From Clostridiales bacterium (GTDB lineage Bacteria > Bacillota > Clostridia > Saccharofermentanales > Saccharofermentanaceae): DNA of 64,000 nt. Position numbers and translations under genes: made by a program. Below the pieces are notes generated by a model, which searched no databases, was not told the origin of the DNA, and saw nothing but the letters and a program-made list of their open reading frames with translations. Positions 19,898-28,217 of the stretch are shown here, piece after piece; the first letter of the stretch is position 1; every line of letters starts with the position of its first letter. The stretch is from assembly GCA_017510605.1 (NCBI GenBank), contig JAFWMQ010000008.1:146234-210233 (forward strand), read 5' to 3'.

Positions 19898-20671
19898 TTA
19901 GAGTCCGGCGTATGCCAGAAAGATTGCTCTGATAGCCTGTTCGTCAGGTATGTATTCACCTTCGTGTTCCTTACCTGATAAGAAGAGTTCTCCGTTCTTA
20001 TATGAGACGAGAGTTTTGAAGGGAAGATGATCCCATTCACCATCAGAAAGTGGTACAGTCGCAAAGATTGCACCATCGGATGTGTTATTTACATACAATG
20101 AATCCCTGTAATTTGTATGAAGATATGTCTGCTCGCCATCGTAAATAATTATGTTTAGTTTGTTTTTTGGAGAGAGCTTGGTTACGATCCTGTCTACTAT
20201 ATCGAATCGCTCTTCGGCTTCCAGGTCACGTCCCGCGTTATCGATCCTCTCATTGATCTTATCGAGGAGATAAAGAAATACTCTTTCGCTGTCGGTGCTG
20301 CCTTTTTGCTTATATGAGTAGATGCTCAGTTCGTCGCATTCAAAGATCGTTCCGTTATGTGCCAAAGTCCAAAGTCTGCCGGATTTGTCATAACCCGAGA
20401 ACGGATGTGAGTTGTTATAATCGTCATATCCGATTGTTGCAAGTCTTATGTGTCCTATAAGATTTTTTGTTTTCCCTGTTTCTCCTATGATCCTTTCAAT
20501 ATTAGTGCTTTTATATGCTGCCACGCGCTCTTTATAAATGAGACTCTGACTGTCATCAAAAGAAGCTAAGCCCCAGCCGTCCGGATTATTTACCGAATGA
20601 GAGAAAAACTCGGTAAGCAGACCCGTAAGGTCAGTCTTTTTCTTTCCTGAAAAACCGAATAATTCGCACAT
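19898..20671 (-). CDS. Class II glutamine amidotransferase-like hydrolase (EgtC/YafJ type)
   Basis: 257 aa. The catalytic nucleophile is Cys2 (start MCELFGFSG), with the family segments NPDGWGLASFDD, HIRLATIGYDDYNNSHPF and LAHNGTIFE. The Ntn-hydrolase domain stands alone without a synthase domain. In ergothioneine synthesis the homologous EgtC removes a gamma-glutamyl group. It is the first gene of an operon with two gamma-glutamyl ligases, so a glutamyl-on/glutamyl-off role is likely. A paralogue sits behind a related ligase at 30710. An Rrf2-type box lies 22 bp upstream. Confidence 0.85.
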   Translation of the reverse strand: MCELFGFSGKKKTDLTGLLTEFFSHSVNNPDGWGLASFDDSQSLIYKERVAAYKSTNIERIIGETGKTKNLIGHIRLATIGYDDYNNSHPFSGYDKSGRLWTLAHNGTIFECDELSIYSYKQKGSTDSERVFLYLLDKINERIDNAGRDLEAEERFDIVDRIVTKLSPKNKLNIIIYDGEQTYLHTNYRDSLYVNNTSDGAIFATVPLSDGEWDHLPFKTLVSYKNGELFLSGKEHEGEYIPDEQAIRAIFLAYAGL

Positions 20672-20692
20672 GCCGTATTAGTTCCTTTATTT

Positions 20693-20711
20693 GCCTATTA
20701 AAATAATAGGT
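20693..20711. promoter_or_regulatory. Candidate Rrf2-type operator before the gamma-glutamyl thiol operon
   Basis: GCCTATTAAAATAATAGGT contains perfect 7-bp arms CCTATTA/TAATAGG with the same CCTA-N9-TAGG spacing as the other sites. It lies 22-40 bp upstream of the minus-strand amidohydrolase start, where it could overlap the promoter or 5' UTR. Confidence 0.6.
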
Positions 20712-20788
20712 TTATTTTATAATTTGATTCTGTTCATTGCTAATACGGGCAGCCGATTAAAAGGTATAGGAAAAACCTATAACTCGAA

Positions 20789-21706
20789 TTAGAACTTTTT
20801 CAAATATTCGTTGATCTTTTCGATATAAAGTTTGCCGAGTCTGCTGGGAACAGTGTTTTTGCGTGTAATGTAACCGATCTGCATCTTGCCTTCGCTGTCG
20901 TCATCATCGGTCTGGAAGGGAATAGCGAGATAATCACCGCCGTTAAGTTCTTCGCAGATGATTCCGGAACACAGAGTATATCCGTTAAGTCCTACCATGA
21001 GGTTGAGCATTGTTGCCCTGTCGCAGGCTTTTATTATCCTTGAATAATCTTTCGTACTGAGTATCTCTTCTGCGTAGTAGAAAGAGCCGTCGCCCTGTTC
21101 GAATGAGAGACACGGATAATCTTTGAGATCTTCGAATGAGATGGATTTTCTTTTGGAAAGCGGATGTCCGGACCAAAGATAAACATATGCCGCACATTCT
21201 ATCAACGGATGAAATTCCAGATTAGCCGTGCTGAGGACTTTTCCTATAGCTCTTTTGTTAAAATCACTAAGGTAGATTATTCCGATCTCGCTTCTGAGAT
21301 TTGATACATCGGATATGACCTGTTGGGTTCTGGTTTCTCTTATAGCTAATTCATATCTTGATGTATCACTGTCTTTTACGAGCTCAACGAAAGCTTTAAC
21401 TGCGAACGAATAGTGTTGTGTCGATACGCCGAATTTCTTTTTTATGTTTTTTGCAGTTCCGAAGCGCTCTGCAAGTTCTGAATAATCGTTAATTACCTGT
21501 CTGGCATAAAGAATAAAATCAGAGCCTTCAGGTGTTAAGGTTACGCCACGTCCGCTTCTGATGAAGATTGAAATGCCGAGCTCTTTCTCAAGTTCTTTGA
21601 CAGATTCGGTAAGTGAAGGTTGTGACACATACAAAAGCTCAGAAGCTTTATTAATAGAACCGGCTTCTGCGATAGTAATAGCGTAGTTAAGCTGTTGAAG
21701 TGTCAT
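20789..21706 (-). CDS. LysR-family transcriptional regulator
   Basis: 305 aa. N-terminal winged helix-turn-helix (QLNYAITIAEAGSINKASEL, then VSQPSLTESVKELEKELGI) and the C-terminal periplasmic-binding-like effector domain (EIGIIYL, YLWSGHPLSK, LMVGLNGYTLCSG). LysR regulators of sulfur genes (CysB, CysL, YtlI, and SalR in Rhodospirillum rubrum mar regulation) commonly sense sulfur metabolites. Location inside the sulfur region suggests such a role, but the target genes are not evident. It is transcribed in the same direction as the downstream amidohydrolase operon, separated by 117 bp. An imperfect CCTA-N9-TATG element lies upstream at 21761-21777. Confidence 0.85.
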   Translation of the reverse strand: MTLQQLNYAITIAEAGSINKASELLYVSQPSLTESVKELEKELGISIFIRSGRGVTLTPEGSDFILYARQVINDYSELAERFGTAKNIKKKFGVSTQHYSFAVKAFVELVKDSDTSRYELAIRETRTQQVISDVSNLRSEIGIIYLSDFNKRAIGKVLSTANLEFHPLIECAAYVYLWSGHPLSKRKSISFEDLKDYPCLSFEQGDGSFYYAEEILSTKDYSRIIKACDRATMLNLMVGLNGYTLCSGIICEELNGGDYLAIPFQTDDDDSEGKMQIGYITRKNTVPSRLGKLYIEKINEYLKKF

Positions 21707-21921
21707 AGTCGCACATCCTCATTTTTTATTAGACGAATATAACACATTATGCGCGAAAAACCTATCAAATTAGTATGATAATAACAGATACAGTAAAGAT
21801 GCTTTGGGAAAAGACAAAGGGCCTTGTAAGAAACAGTTAAGGATCTTACAAGATTCAGGTTAAGAATACTTTTCTCGGGAAATGTATATTGAATGCATAA
21901 CAAGGAGAAAAGGAGATTCTT

Positions 21922-22776
21922 ATGACATTAAAAGATAACAGGATCATTAAATCGGTCATCATATTCATCATCTGTCTTACCGTTCATGCTGCGGAAGTAT
22001 TTTTCATCAGGACGGATGAGACGGTATTTGCAGAGTGTTTTATCAATAAAGTGTTCGGCATTATCCTGTTATTCGTTCTCCTTAAGATATGGAAACGCAA
22101 ATGGCATGATATCGGGTTTAAGGTACCGCGTTTACTTCCGGATTGTCTTAAAGGTCTTGTTATCTGTGTCGTTTTTTACACCCTGGGTTTTGCGGCTGAG
22201 TTCATCACGCTCTATGCACAGGGCAATCCCGGCCATATGGAATTCTTCGTAACCGGATTCTCGCTTACAGGTGACGTAACAAAGCAGACCGGTATAGGGT
22301 TCGTGCTGATGTGCATAGGATTTAATGTTATAAACGTGTGGATGGAAGAAGGTCTTTTCAGAGGGTTCTACATTACTTATCTCCAGGAAAAGATCGGAAT
22401 GAAGGGCGCGCTTTTTATTGCTGCTTTATTATTCGGATTGTGGCATCTCGTCACTCCGTTAAGGAGCCTTGCAGACGGTCAGATGAATTTGCCGGAATTC
22501 GCGGTTATGAGTATCGGATATGTCGTCCTGTCCGCTCTTATGGGTATTAAGTGGGGTCTGCTTTTCGAACATTCAGGCTCCGTCTGGATCGGACTTGCCG
22601 ACCATTTCTTTAACAATTGTGTGGTAACCAATCTCCTGCATGTGGTGACTGAGACAGGCGTGGATGAATACCAGATTATGCGCGTGCTGATCGGCGAACT
22701 GACGTCATTTGTGGCAGTTGTCGTTTATGTGAAGATCAAAGCACGCACCCAAAGAGATTTACAGCAGGTCACTTAA
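21922..22776 (+). CDS. CPBP-family intramembrane metalloprotease
   Basis: 284 aa, about seven or eight membrane segments. The catalytic motifs of CPBP/Abi proteases are present: EExxxR as E142-E143-R147 (MEEGLFRGFYITYL), an FxxxH-type segment (LFGLWHLVTP) and the last histidine motif (GLADHFFNN). Bacterial members are linked to bacteriocin self-immunity or signal processing; the role here is unknown. AAGGAG precedes the ATG. The 3' end overlaps the convergent iscR gene by 18 bp. The 215-bp gap before it (21707-21921) holds only the LysR promoter region and the weak operator-like element. Confidence 0.85.
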   Translation: MTLKDNRIIKSVIIFIICLTVHAAEVFFIRTDETVFAECFINKVFGIILLFVLLKIWKRKWHDIGFKVPRLLPDCLKGLVICVVFYTLGFAAEFITLYAQGNPGHMEFFVTGFSLTGDVTKQTGIGFVLMCIGFNVINVWMEEGLFRGFYITYLQEKIGMKGALFIAALLFGLWHLVTPLRSLADGQMNLPEFAVMSIGYVVLSALMGIKWGLLFEHSGSVWIGLADHFFNNCVVTNLLHVVTETGVDEYQIMRVLIGELTSFVAVVVYVKIKARTQRDLQQVT

Positions 22777-23154
22777 TTTCTTGCCGTAAAGATAATCGTG
22801 GACGATCCCATCGAATTCTTTCCACATCGGAAGGGTGTCACATTTATTCCTTCTGGGGCAGTCATAATTATTATCGGCAAGGCAGGCGACAGAAGAAATG
22901 GTGCCCTCCATAAGGGTTAAAATCTCACCGACCGTGTACTTTTCGGGTTTTTTAACGAGCTTGTACCCGCCGCCTTTACCGCTTGAACCTTTGACAAGGC
23001 CTCCTTCGACCATTTTCTTCATTATGATCTCCAGATATTTTTTGGAGATCTCCTGGCGGTCTGCGATGTCTTTGAGGGGAATGTAATTGCCATTATCATT
23101 CTGGGCCAGATCTATCATTACCCTGAGACCGTATCTTCCTTTTGTAGATATCAT
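22759..23154 (-). CDS. iscR: Rrf2-family regulator with IscR-type cysteine cluster
   Basis: 131 aa. Rrf2 winged helix (MISTKGRYGLRVMIDLA, then ISKKYLEIIMKKM, GLVKGSSGKGGGYKL). Three cysteines C91, C99 and C105 (C-x7-C-x5-C) are placed like the [2Fe-2S] ligands of IscR, whereas CymR-type Rrf2 regulators lack this triad. Divergent from iscS-iscU. An operator-like sequence covers its own -10 region, indicating autoregulation. It is the best candidate for the regulator that reads the CCTA-N9-TAGG sites across the sulfur region, coupling Fe-S status to sulfur scavenging. The ortholog naming (IscR versus CymR-like) is uncertain. Confidence 0.85.
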   Translation of the reverse strand: MISTKGRYGLRVMIDLAQNDNGNYIPLKDIADRQEISKKYLEIIMKKMVEGGLVKGSSGKGGGYKLVKKPEKYTVGEILTLMEGTISSVACLADNNYDCPRRNKCDTLPMWKEFDGIVHDYLYGKKLSDLL

Positions 23155-23181
23155 TCCTTATTACCCCTTTTCGAAATAATT

Positions 23182-23200
23182 ACCCATTATAACAGTAGGT
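23182..23200 (-). promoter_or_regulatory. iscR promoter with overlapping operator
   Basis: On the minus strand the sequence ACCTACTGTTATAATGGGT includes a perfect -10 TATAAT inside the operator form (one mismatch: CCCA for CCTA on the plus strand). A -35 TTGATT lies 18 nt upstream. Binding here would block the iscR promoter. Confidence 0.6.
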
Positions 23201-23223
23201 AAATATACAAATCAAGATAATAA

Positions 23224-23257
23224 ACCTATTGACATAGTAGGAAATAGGTTTTAAGAT
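23224..23257 (+). promoter_or_regulatory. iscSU promoter with Rrf2-type operator over the -35
   Basis: ACCTATTGACATAGTAGGA (23224-23242) carries TTGACA at 23229-23234. TAAGAT at 23252-23257 gives an exact 17-nt spacer. The operator covers the -35 box, as at 24878 and 31533. Confidence 0.75.
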
Positions 23258-23291
23258 AACGCTGTCATTTTTTGAAAAAGGAGATAAGACC

Positions 23292-24476
23292 TTGATCTAC
23301 GCAGATAATGCCGCCACTACAAAGATGAGCGATGCGGCCATCCAAACATTAACCGGACTTTTAAAAGATACATACGGAAACCCCTCGAGCCTCTATGAAT
23401 TCGGTCAGAAGGCTAAGGAGGTTCTCGAACAGGCAAGAAGGGACGTAGCTGAAAGCATCGGAGCACAGCCCAACGAGATCATCTTTACATCAGGCGGAAG
23501 CGAAGCCGATAACCAGGCGATCCTCTCTGCTGCGAAGATGGGTGCATTGAAGGGTAAAAAGCACATAATCTCGACGGCTTTCGAGCATCACGCTGTTCTT
23601 CATACGTTAAACAAGCTCAAGAATGAGGGCTATGAGATCACTCTTCTGGACGTTCATGAGAATGGTCTGGTTACTCCTCAGCAGGTAAAAGATGCGATCC
23701 GTGAAGACACTTGTCTTGTTACGATCATGTATGCCAATAATGAGATCGGAACGATCCAGCCCATCCGCGAAATCGGTGAAATATGCAGAAGTAACAATGT
23801 TACATTCCATACGGATGCGGTACAGGCGGTAGGTCACATCAAGGTAAACGTAGTAGATGACAATATCGACATGCTCTCGGCATCGGGACACAAGTTCCAC
23901 GGTCCGAAGGGTGTAGGCTTCCTTTATGTGAAGAAAGGTATAAAGGTTTTTAACCTCATAGAAGGCGGCGCTCAGGAGAAGGGCAGGAGAGCAGGTACCG
24001 AGAATGTTCCGGGCATCGCTGCAATGGCAACGGCACTTAAGGAGTCAGTAGATGCACTTGATGAGTACAAGGCAAAGCTCACTCCCGTAAGAGACAAGAT
24101 CATCCGTGGGCTTTCGGAGATTCCGCATTCGGCATTGAACGGAGATGCGGAAAGCAGAGTTCCTTCCAACATCAATTTCTGCTTTGAAGGAATCGAGGGA
24201 GAGTCATTACTGCTTCTTCTCGATGATAAGGGAATAGCAGCATCATCAGGAAGTGCATGCACATCCGGTTCATTGGATCCGAGCCACGTTCTTCTTGCTA
24301 TCGGAAGGATACATGACGTGGCGCACGGTTCGCTAAGATTAAGTCTCGGTGAAGACATAACAGATGACGAGGCTGATTACATAATTAAGTCAGTAAAAGA
24401 AGTAGTTGAATATTTGCGCGGGTTCTCACCTGTATGGCGCGATCTTGTAGCAGGAAAGAAAGAATTCATCTTATAA
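23292..24476 (+). CDS. iscS: Cysteine desulfurase (IscS/NifS)
   Basis: 394 aa, TTG start preceded by AAAAAGGAG. PLP class V aminotransferase: ADNAATT at the start, H-rich segment STAFEHHAVL, PLP lysine K201 (SASGHKFHGPKG) and the active-site cysteine C323 in the flexible loop (SSGSACTSGS). It takes sulfur from cysteine as a persulfide and passes it to the scaffold protein encoded 12 bp downstream. In this region it can supply Fe-S clusters for the nitrogenase-like enzyme, the radical SAM NifB domain and the regulator. Confidence 0.93.
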   Translation: MIYADNAATTKMSDAAIQTLTGLLKDTYGNPSSLYEFGQKAKEVLEQARRDVAESIGAQPNEIIFTSGGSEADNQAILSAAKMGALKGKKHIISTAFEHHAVLHTLNKLKNEGYEITLLDVHENGLVTPQQVKDAIREDTCLVTIMYANNEIGTIQPIREIGEICRSNNVTFHTDAVQAVGHIKVNVVDDNIDMLSASGHKFHGPKGVGFLYVKKGIKVFNLIEGGAQEKGRRAGTENVPGIAAMATALKESVDALDEYKAKLTPVRDKIIRGLSEIPHSALNGDAESRVPSNINFCFEGIEGESLLLLLDDKGIAASSGSACTSGSLDPSHVLLAIGRIHDVAHGSLRLSLGEDITDDEADYIIKSVKEVVEYLRGFSPVWRDLVAGKKEFIL

Positions 24477-24488
24477 GGGGGACACAAC

Positions 24489-24869
24489 ATGGCTTTATAC
24501 AGCGAGAAAGTAATGGATCATTTCAGAAACCCAAGAAACGTTGGTGTTATTGAAGATGCGAACGGTATCGGAGAAGTCGGCAACGCCAAGTGCGGTGACA
24601 TCATGAAAATGTATCTGAAGATCGAGGACGATATTATCCAGGATGTAAAGTTCGAGACGTTCGGATGCGGAAGCGCGATTGCATCAAGCTCAATGGCAAC
24701 AGAGCTCATCAAGGGCAAGCCGGTATCTGAAGCAAGGCAGCTTACAAATAAAGCAGTAGCAGAAGCTTTGGACGGACTTCCGGATTATAAGATGCACTGC
24801 TCGGTACTGGCTCAGGAAGCCATTGAATCCGCACTTAAGGATTACGAGAGCAGACAGGAACAAAAATAA
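24489..24869 (+). CDS. iscU: Fe-S cluster scaffold protein IscU
   Basis: 126 aa. The three cluster ligands C35 (NAKCGDIM), C60 (TFGCGSAIASSS) and C104 (MHCSVLA), together with D37, are present. It receives sulfur from IscS and assembles [2Fe-2S]/[4Fe-4S] clusters. The LPDYKMHC segment replaces the usual LPPVKxHC. Preceded by GGGGG ribosome site 12 bp after iscS; the pair forms a minimal isc unit without hscBA or ferredoxin, typical of Clostridia. Confidence 0.93.
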   Translation: MALYSEKVMDHFRNPRNVGVIEDANGIGEVGNAKCGDIMKMYLKIEDDIIQDVKFETFGCGSAIASSSMATELIKGKPVSEARQLTNKAVAEALDGLPDYKMHCSVLAQEAIESALKDYESRQEQK

Positions 24870-24877
24870 ATATAATT

Positions 24878-24911
24878 ACCTATTGACATAGTAGGTTATT
24901 GGGGATATAAT
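24878..24911 (+). promoter_or_regulatory. Promoter with Rrf2-type operator before leader peptide 1
   Basis: ACCTATTGACATAGTAGGT (24878-24896) includes TTGACA at 24883-24888. TATAAT follows at 24906-24911 with exactly 17 nt between. This is a consensus sigma-A promoter overlapped by the operator. Confidence 0.8.
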
Positions 24912-24953
24912 CGCCCCATTATCGAAATCTTATATCGAAAGGAGACAGAGATC

Positions 24954-25031
24954 ATGAAATGCATGTGTTGTTGCATGTTATATACACGGGCAATGGACGG
25001 TTGCTGTCTTAATATGATTCGATGTAGATGA
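24954..25031 (+). CDS. Leader peptide 1, Cys/Met-rich (attenuation uORF)
   Basis: 25-codon frame starting ATG at 24954 behind AAAGGAG. Seven codons are Cys (3, 5-7, 17, 18, 24) and five are Met (1, 4, 8, 14, 21). Residues 4-13 read MCCCMLYTRA, matching MCCRMLSSRA in leader peptide 2. It lies directly between a strong promoter and an intrinsic terminator ahead of mccB, the classical setting of an amino acid attenuation leader. Ribosome stalling at Cys (or Met) codons would report cysteine/methionine supply. Poly-Cys uORFs are known before sulfur genes in mycobacteria. The hairpin ATGATTC/GAATCAT (25014-25034) overlaps its end. Confidence 0.78.
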   Translation: MKCMCCCMLYTRAMDGCCLNMIRCR

Positions 25032-25053
25032 ATCATTTAAACTGCATGTTCTT

Positions 25054-25088
25054 AAAGCCCGGAGCTTCGAAGTGCCCCGGGCTTTTTT
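25054..25088 (+). terminator. Attenuator terminator between leader 1 and mccB
   Basis: AAAGCCCGG (25054-25062) pairs with CCGGGCTTT (25077-25085), with T's at 25083-25088. The CGGGC of the Arg-Ala codons in the leader (24987-24991) can pair with GCCCG of the terminator's 5' arm (25057-25061), a possible alternative structure. Confidence 0.8.
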
Positions 25089-25123
25089 ATTTCATAAATT
25101 TTTAACCGAAAGAGGAAAACAAT

Positions 25124-26287
25124 ATGAGCAACAATAACGATCTGAAACTTAATTCATTACTAATACACGGCGGTATCGACGGTGATGAGATAACCGGTGC
25201 AGTAAACGTACCTATATACCAGACATCGACCTATAAACAGGACGGACTTGGAAAGAACAGAGGATGGGAATATTCGAGAACCGGCAATCCCACGAGAACT
25301 GCACTGGAAAAGCTCATTGCTGATCTGGAAAATGGTGAATACGGTCTTGCATTTGCTTCAGGACTTGCTGCGATAAATACTGTTCTCTCACTTTTCAAAA
25401 GCGGTGATAAGCTCGTTGTTTCCGATAACATCTACGGCGGCACTTTCAGGATCCTGGATAATGTTTTCAAGAACTTCAATATCACATACAAGATAGTAAA
25501 TACATCGGATCTTGAGGCAGTAGAAAATGCGATCGATGACGATGTAAAAGCAGTCTACATTGAGACTCCGGCAAATCCTCTTCTTACTGTCACGGATATA
25601 GAAGCAGTTTCGAAGATAGCCAAAAAGCATGACAAGCTCGTTATTGTTGATAACACATTCTTAACTCCGTATCTGCAGCGTCCTTTAACGCTCGGAGCAG
25701 ACATTGTTATCCACAGCGGCACGAAGTATCTGGGCGGTCATTCGGATACCATTTCCGGTTTCGTAGTAGTCAATGACAAAGCTCTTGCTGACCGTCTTTA
25801 TTATCTTCAGAACGCGATCGGAGGAGTGCTCGCACCCTGGGACAGTTTTCTTATCATCAGAGGAATCAAGACTCTCGGAGTCCGCATGGACAGACATGTT
25901 GCCAATGCGGAGAAGATCGCAAGATGGCTCGTTGACAGTGGCTTTGTAAGCAAGGTCTATTATCCCGGTCTTGAGACTGATTCCGGGTATGAAGTTCAGA
26001 AGAAACAGGCAAACGGCGCGGGCGCGATGATATCATTCGTACTTAACGAAAAGTACGACTATAAGAAGTTCTTTGAATCACTGAAGCTGATTACTCTGGC
26101 AGAGAGCCTTGGCGGCGTAGAATCTCTCGTATGCCATCCCGCAACGATGACGCATGCGGCAATCCCTGCAGACATTCGCAAAGAAGTAGGCATCGTTGAT
26201 GAACTCATCAGGTTCTCAGTAGGTATCGAAGACGTTGATGATCTTATCGAAGATCTTAAACAGGCTATTGAGAATTCAGTTAAGTGA
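25124..26287 (+). CDS. mccB: Cystathionine/homocysteine gamma-lyase (MccB-type PLP enzyme)
   Basis: 387 aa, Cys/Met metabolism PLP family. Visible marks are YSRTGNPTR (phosphate/substrate tyrosine), the aromatic stacking segment SDNIYGGTFR, and the PLP lysine K201 (IHSGTKYLGGHSD). It lacks the N-terminal features of O-acetylhomoserine sulfhydrylase (about 430 aa). Paired with an MccA-type enzyme directly downstream, it most likely cleaves cystathionine to cysteine (reverse transsulfuration), as in the CymR-controlled mccA-mccB operon of Bacillus subtilis. MetB or methionine gamma-lyase activity cannot be excluded from sequence. Confidence 0.88.
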   Translation: MSNNNDLKLNSLLIHGGIDGDEITGAVNVPIYQTSTYKQDGLGKNRGWEYSRTGNPTRTALEKLIADLENGEYGLAFASGLAAINTVLSLFKSGDKLVVSDNIYGGTFRILDNVFKNFNITYKIVNTSDLEAVENAIDDDVKAVYIETPANPLLTVTDIEAVSKIAKKHDKLVIVDNTFLTPYLQRPLTLGADIVIHSGTKYLGGHSDTISGFVVVNDKALADRLYYLQNAIGGVLAPWDSFLIIRGIKTLGVRMDRHVANAEKIARWLVDSGFVSKVYYPGLETDSGYEVQKKQANGAGAMISFVLNEKYDYKKFFESLKLITLAESLGGVESLVCHPATMTHAAIPADIRKEVGIVDELIRFSVGIEDVDDLIEDLKQAIENSVK

Positions 26288-26302
26288 TAAGGAGTAAATA
26301 CC

Positions 26303-27217
26303 ATGAATAACGTTTATGAAGATATCAGAGGGATGATCGGCAACACTCCGATCCTAAAGCTTAATCATATGGGCGTTAAGCCCGGAGTAAATATCTATGC
26401 AAAGCTTGAACTTATGAACCCTGCCGGAAGCGTAAAAGACCGTATCGGCGTTTACATGATCGATGATGCGAAAAAGCGAGGAATACTTAAAGAAGGCGGT
26501 ACGATCGTCGATGCGACTGCAGGCAACACAGGTATCGGAATTGCGGTTGCTGCTTTGAATCAGGGCATCAGGGTTATCTTTACCGTTCCCGAGAAATTCT
26601 CGATCGAAAAGCAGCTTGTCATGCGCGCTCTGGGCGCAGAGATAGTACATACATCAAGAGAAGATGGAATGCTCGGTGCAGAGCGTAAAGCTGAAGAGAT
26701 CTTGAAGGAGATCGAAGGATCCGTATCGCTCAGACAGTTCAGGAATCCTGCTAATCCTCTCGCTCATTACGAGACAACGGGACCTGAGATCTTTTCGCAG
26801 TTGGACGGAAATATCGATTATTTCGTGGCAGGTGCCGGAAGCGGCGGAACATTTACAGGCGTAGTCAAATACCTGAAGGAGCAAAATCCTTCGATAACAG
26901 GAGTGCTGGCCGATCCGTACGGATCGACGATCGGAGGCGGTGAGCATTTCGATTACAACATAGAAGGAATAGGCAATGATTTCATCGCAGATACGATGGA
27001 CATCACATTGGTAGACAAGGTTATCAAGGTCAATGATGACGAAGCATTCGAGATGAGCAGGCTTCTTGCGAAGAACGAAGGCATTCTCGCAGGATCATCT
27101 TCCGGTGCAGCTCTTGCGGCATCGATCAAGCTGTCGCAGGAGATCGAATCCGGAAACATAGTAACTGTTTTCCCTGACAGGGGAGACAGATATTTGAGCA
27201 AAGGATTATTTGAATAA
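26303..27217 (+). CDS. mccA: O-acetylserine-dependent cystathionine beta-synthase (MccA/CysK family)
   Basis: 304 aa. Fold type II PLP enzyme: K45 in NPAGSVKDRIG, asparagine loop ATAGNTGIGIA and phosphate loop GAGSGGTFTG. The stretch VPEKFSIEKQLVMRALGAEI matches MccA better than CysK, where the loop differs. It would condense homocysteine with O-acetylserine (or serine) to cystathionine, feeding MccB. It lacks C-terminal CBS domains. It lies 15 bp after mccB with GGAG ahead of the ATG, and its stop directly abuts the metN start. Confidence 0.87.
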   Translation: MNNVYEDIRGMIGNTPILKLNHMGVKPGVNIYAKLELMNPAGSVKDRIGVYMIDDAKKRGILKEGGTIVDATAGNTGIGIAVAALNQGIRVIFTVPEKFSIEKQLVMRALGAEIVHTSREDGMLGAERKAEEILKEIEGSVSLRQFRNPANPLAHYETTGPEIFSQLDGNIDYFVAGAGSGGTFTGVVKYLKEQNPSITGVLADPYGSTIGGGEHFDYNIEGIGNDFIADTMDITLVDKVIKVNDDEAFEMSRLLAKNEGILAGSSSGAALAASIKLSQEIESGNIVTVFPDRGDRYLSKGLFE

Positions 27218-28216
27218 ATGAGCAATGTCTTTGAACTGACAAATGTATTTAAGACATATAAGAACGACGGCAAAGAATTTACGGCGCTGAAGGATGTGAG
27301 CCTTGACGTCAGGGAAGGCGAGATCTTCGGGATCATCGGAATGAGCGGTGCTGGTAAATCAACACTCGTTCGCACGCTGAACCGTCTTGAAGAAGTAACT
27401 TCAGGAACCGTAAAGTTCTACGATAAGGATCTGTCATCACTTAAAGCACGCGAGCTCCGCGAAGTGAGACATTCCATATCCATGATCTTCCAGGGTTTTA
27501 ATCTGGTTAATCAGAGAACAGTCCTCGCGAATGTCGAACAGCCGTTAAGAATCGCAGGTGTGCCCCGTAAGGAGCGGAAAGAGAAGGCACGCCAGATGCT
27601 CGAGATCGTTGGTCTTTCCGAGAAGGCTGATGTGTTCCCGGCGCGTCTTTCAGGCGGACAGAAACAAAGAGTCGCCATAGCAAGAGCACTTGCTGCAGAT
27701 CCGAAAGTACTGTTGTGCGATGAAGCGACAAGCGCATTGGATCCGAAGATTACGGGCGAGATACTGGATCTGTTAAAGAAGATAAATCAGGAACGAAAAC
27801 TCACGATAGTCATTATTACTCATGAGATGGCTGTTGTAGAAAAAATATGTGACCGTGTGGCGATCATCGATGACGGTAATCTTGCTGAAGTCGGTGCTGT
27901 AAAAGACGTCTTCTCGAACCCTCAGTCGAAGGCAGCGAAAAAACTTGTTTTCCCGGCCAATCCGTTTGATCCTTCAGAACCTTCAGGTAAAGTGATCCGT
28001 CTTGTGTTTGACGGCACACAATCAAGTGTTCCGTTTATCGCGAATCTCGTTGAACAGACGGGGCTTAAGGTGAATATCTTAAGCGCAAATACAAAGAGTG
28101 TCGGAGGTATCGGTTTCGGTCAGATGATATTAGAACTTCCCGGATCTGAGAATGATCAGAAGACGATAATTGATTTTTTCACAAAGGGCGGGTTGTCCGT
28201 ATCGGAGGTTGTATAG
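27218..28216 (+). CDS. metN: MetN methionine ABC transporter ATPase with NIL domain
   Basis: 332 aa. Walker A GMSGAGKST, signature LSGGQKQR, Walker B LLCDEATSALD, H-loop THEMAV. A C-terminal NIL/ACT-like domain (about 265-332; IRLVFDGTQSSVPFIANLVE, then GFGQMILELPG) is present, the part that binds intracellular methionine and shuts the transporter in E. coli MetN. It starts at the base after the mccA stop. This contrasts with the short MetN at 11013. Confidence 0.93.
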   Translation: MSNVFELTNVFKTYKNDGKEFTALKDVSLDVREGEIFGIIGMSGAGKSTLVRTLNRLEEVTSGTVKFYDKDLSSLKARELREVRHSISMIFQGFNLVNQRTVLANVEQPLRIAGVPRKERKEKARQMLEIVGLSEKADVFPARLSGGQKQRVAIARALAADPKVLLCDEATSALDPKITGEILDLLKKINQERKLTIVIITHEMAVVEKICDRVAIIDDGNLAEVGAVKDVFSNPQSKAAKKLVFPANPFDPSEPSGKVIRLVFDGTQSSVPFIANLVEQTGLKVNILSANTKSVGGIGFGQMILELPGSENDQKTIIDFFTKGGLSVSEVV

Positions 28217-28217
28217 C

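Noticed and set aside
21761..21777. An additional full Rrf2 operator before the LysR gene.
   Set aside because: CCTA-N9-TATG has a mismatch in the right arm and no aligned promoter; kept only as a weak element in the LysR entry.
24912..25123. A SAM (S-box) riboswitch before mccB.
   Set aside because: No S-box core motifs seen; the region is fully explained by leader peptide, small hairpin and terminator.
25124..26287. O-acetylhomoserine sulfhydrylase (MetY), which would use methanethiol directly.
   Set aside because: The protein is about 40 residues too short and pairs with an MccA-type enzyme, so a gamma-lyase is more likely; MetY may be elsewhere in the genome.
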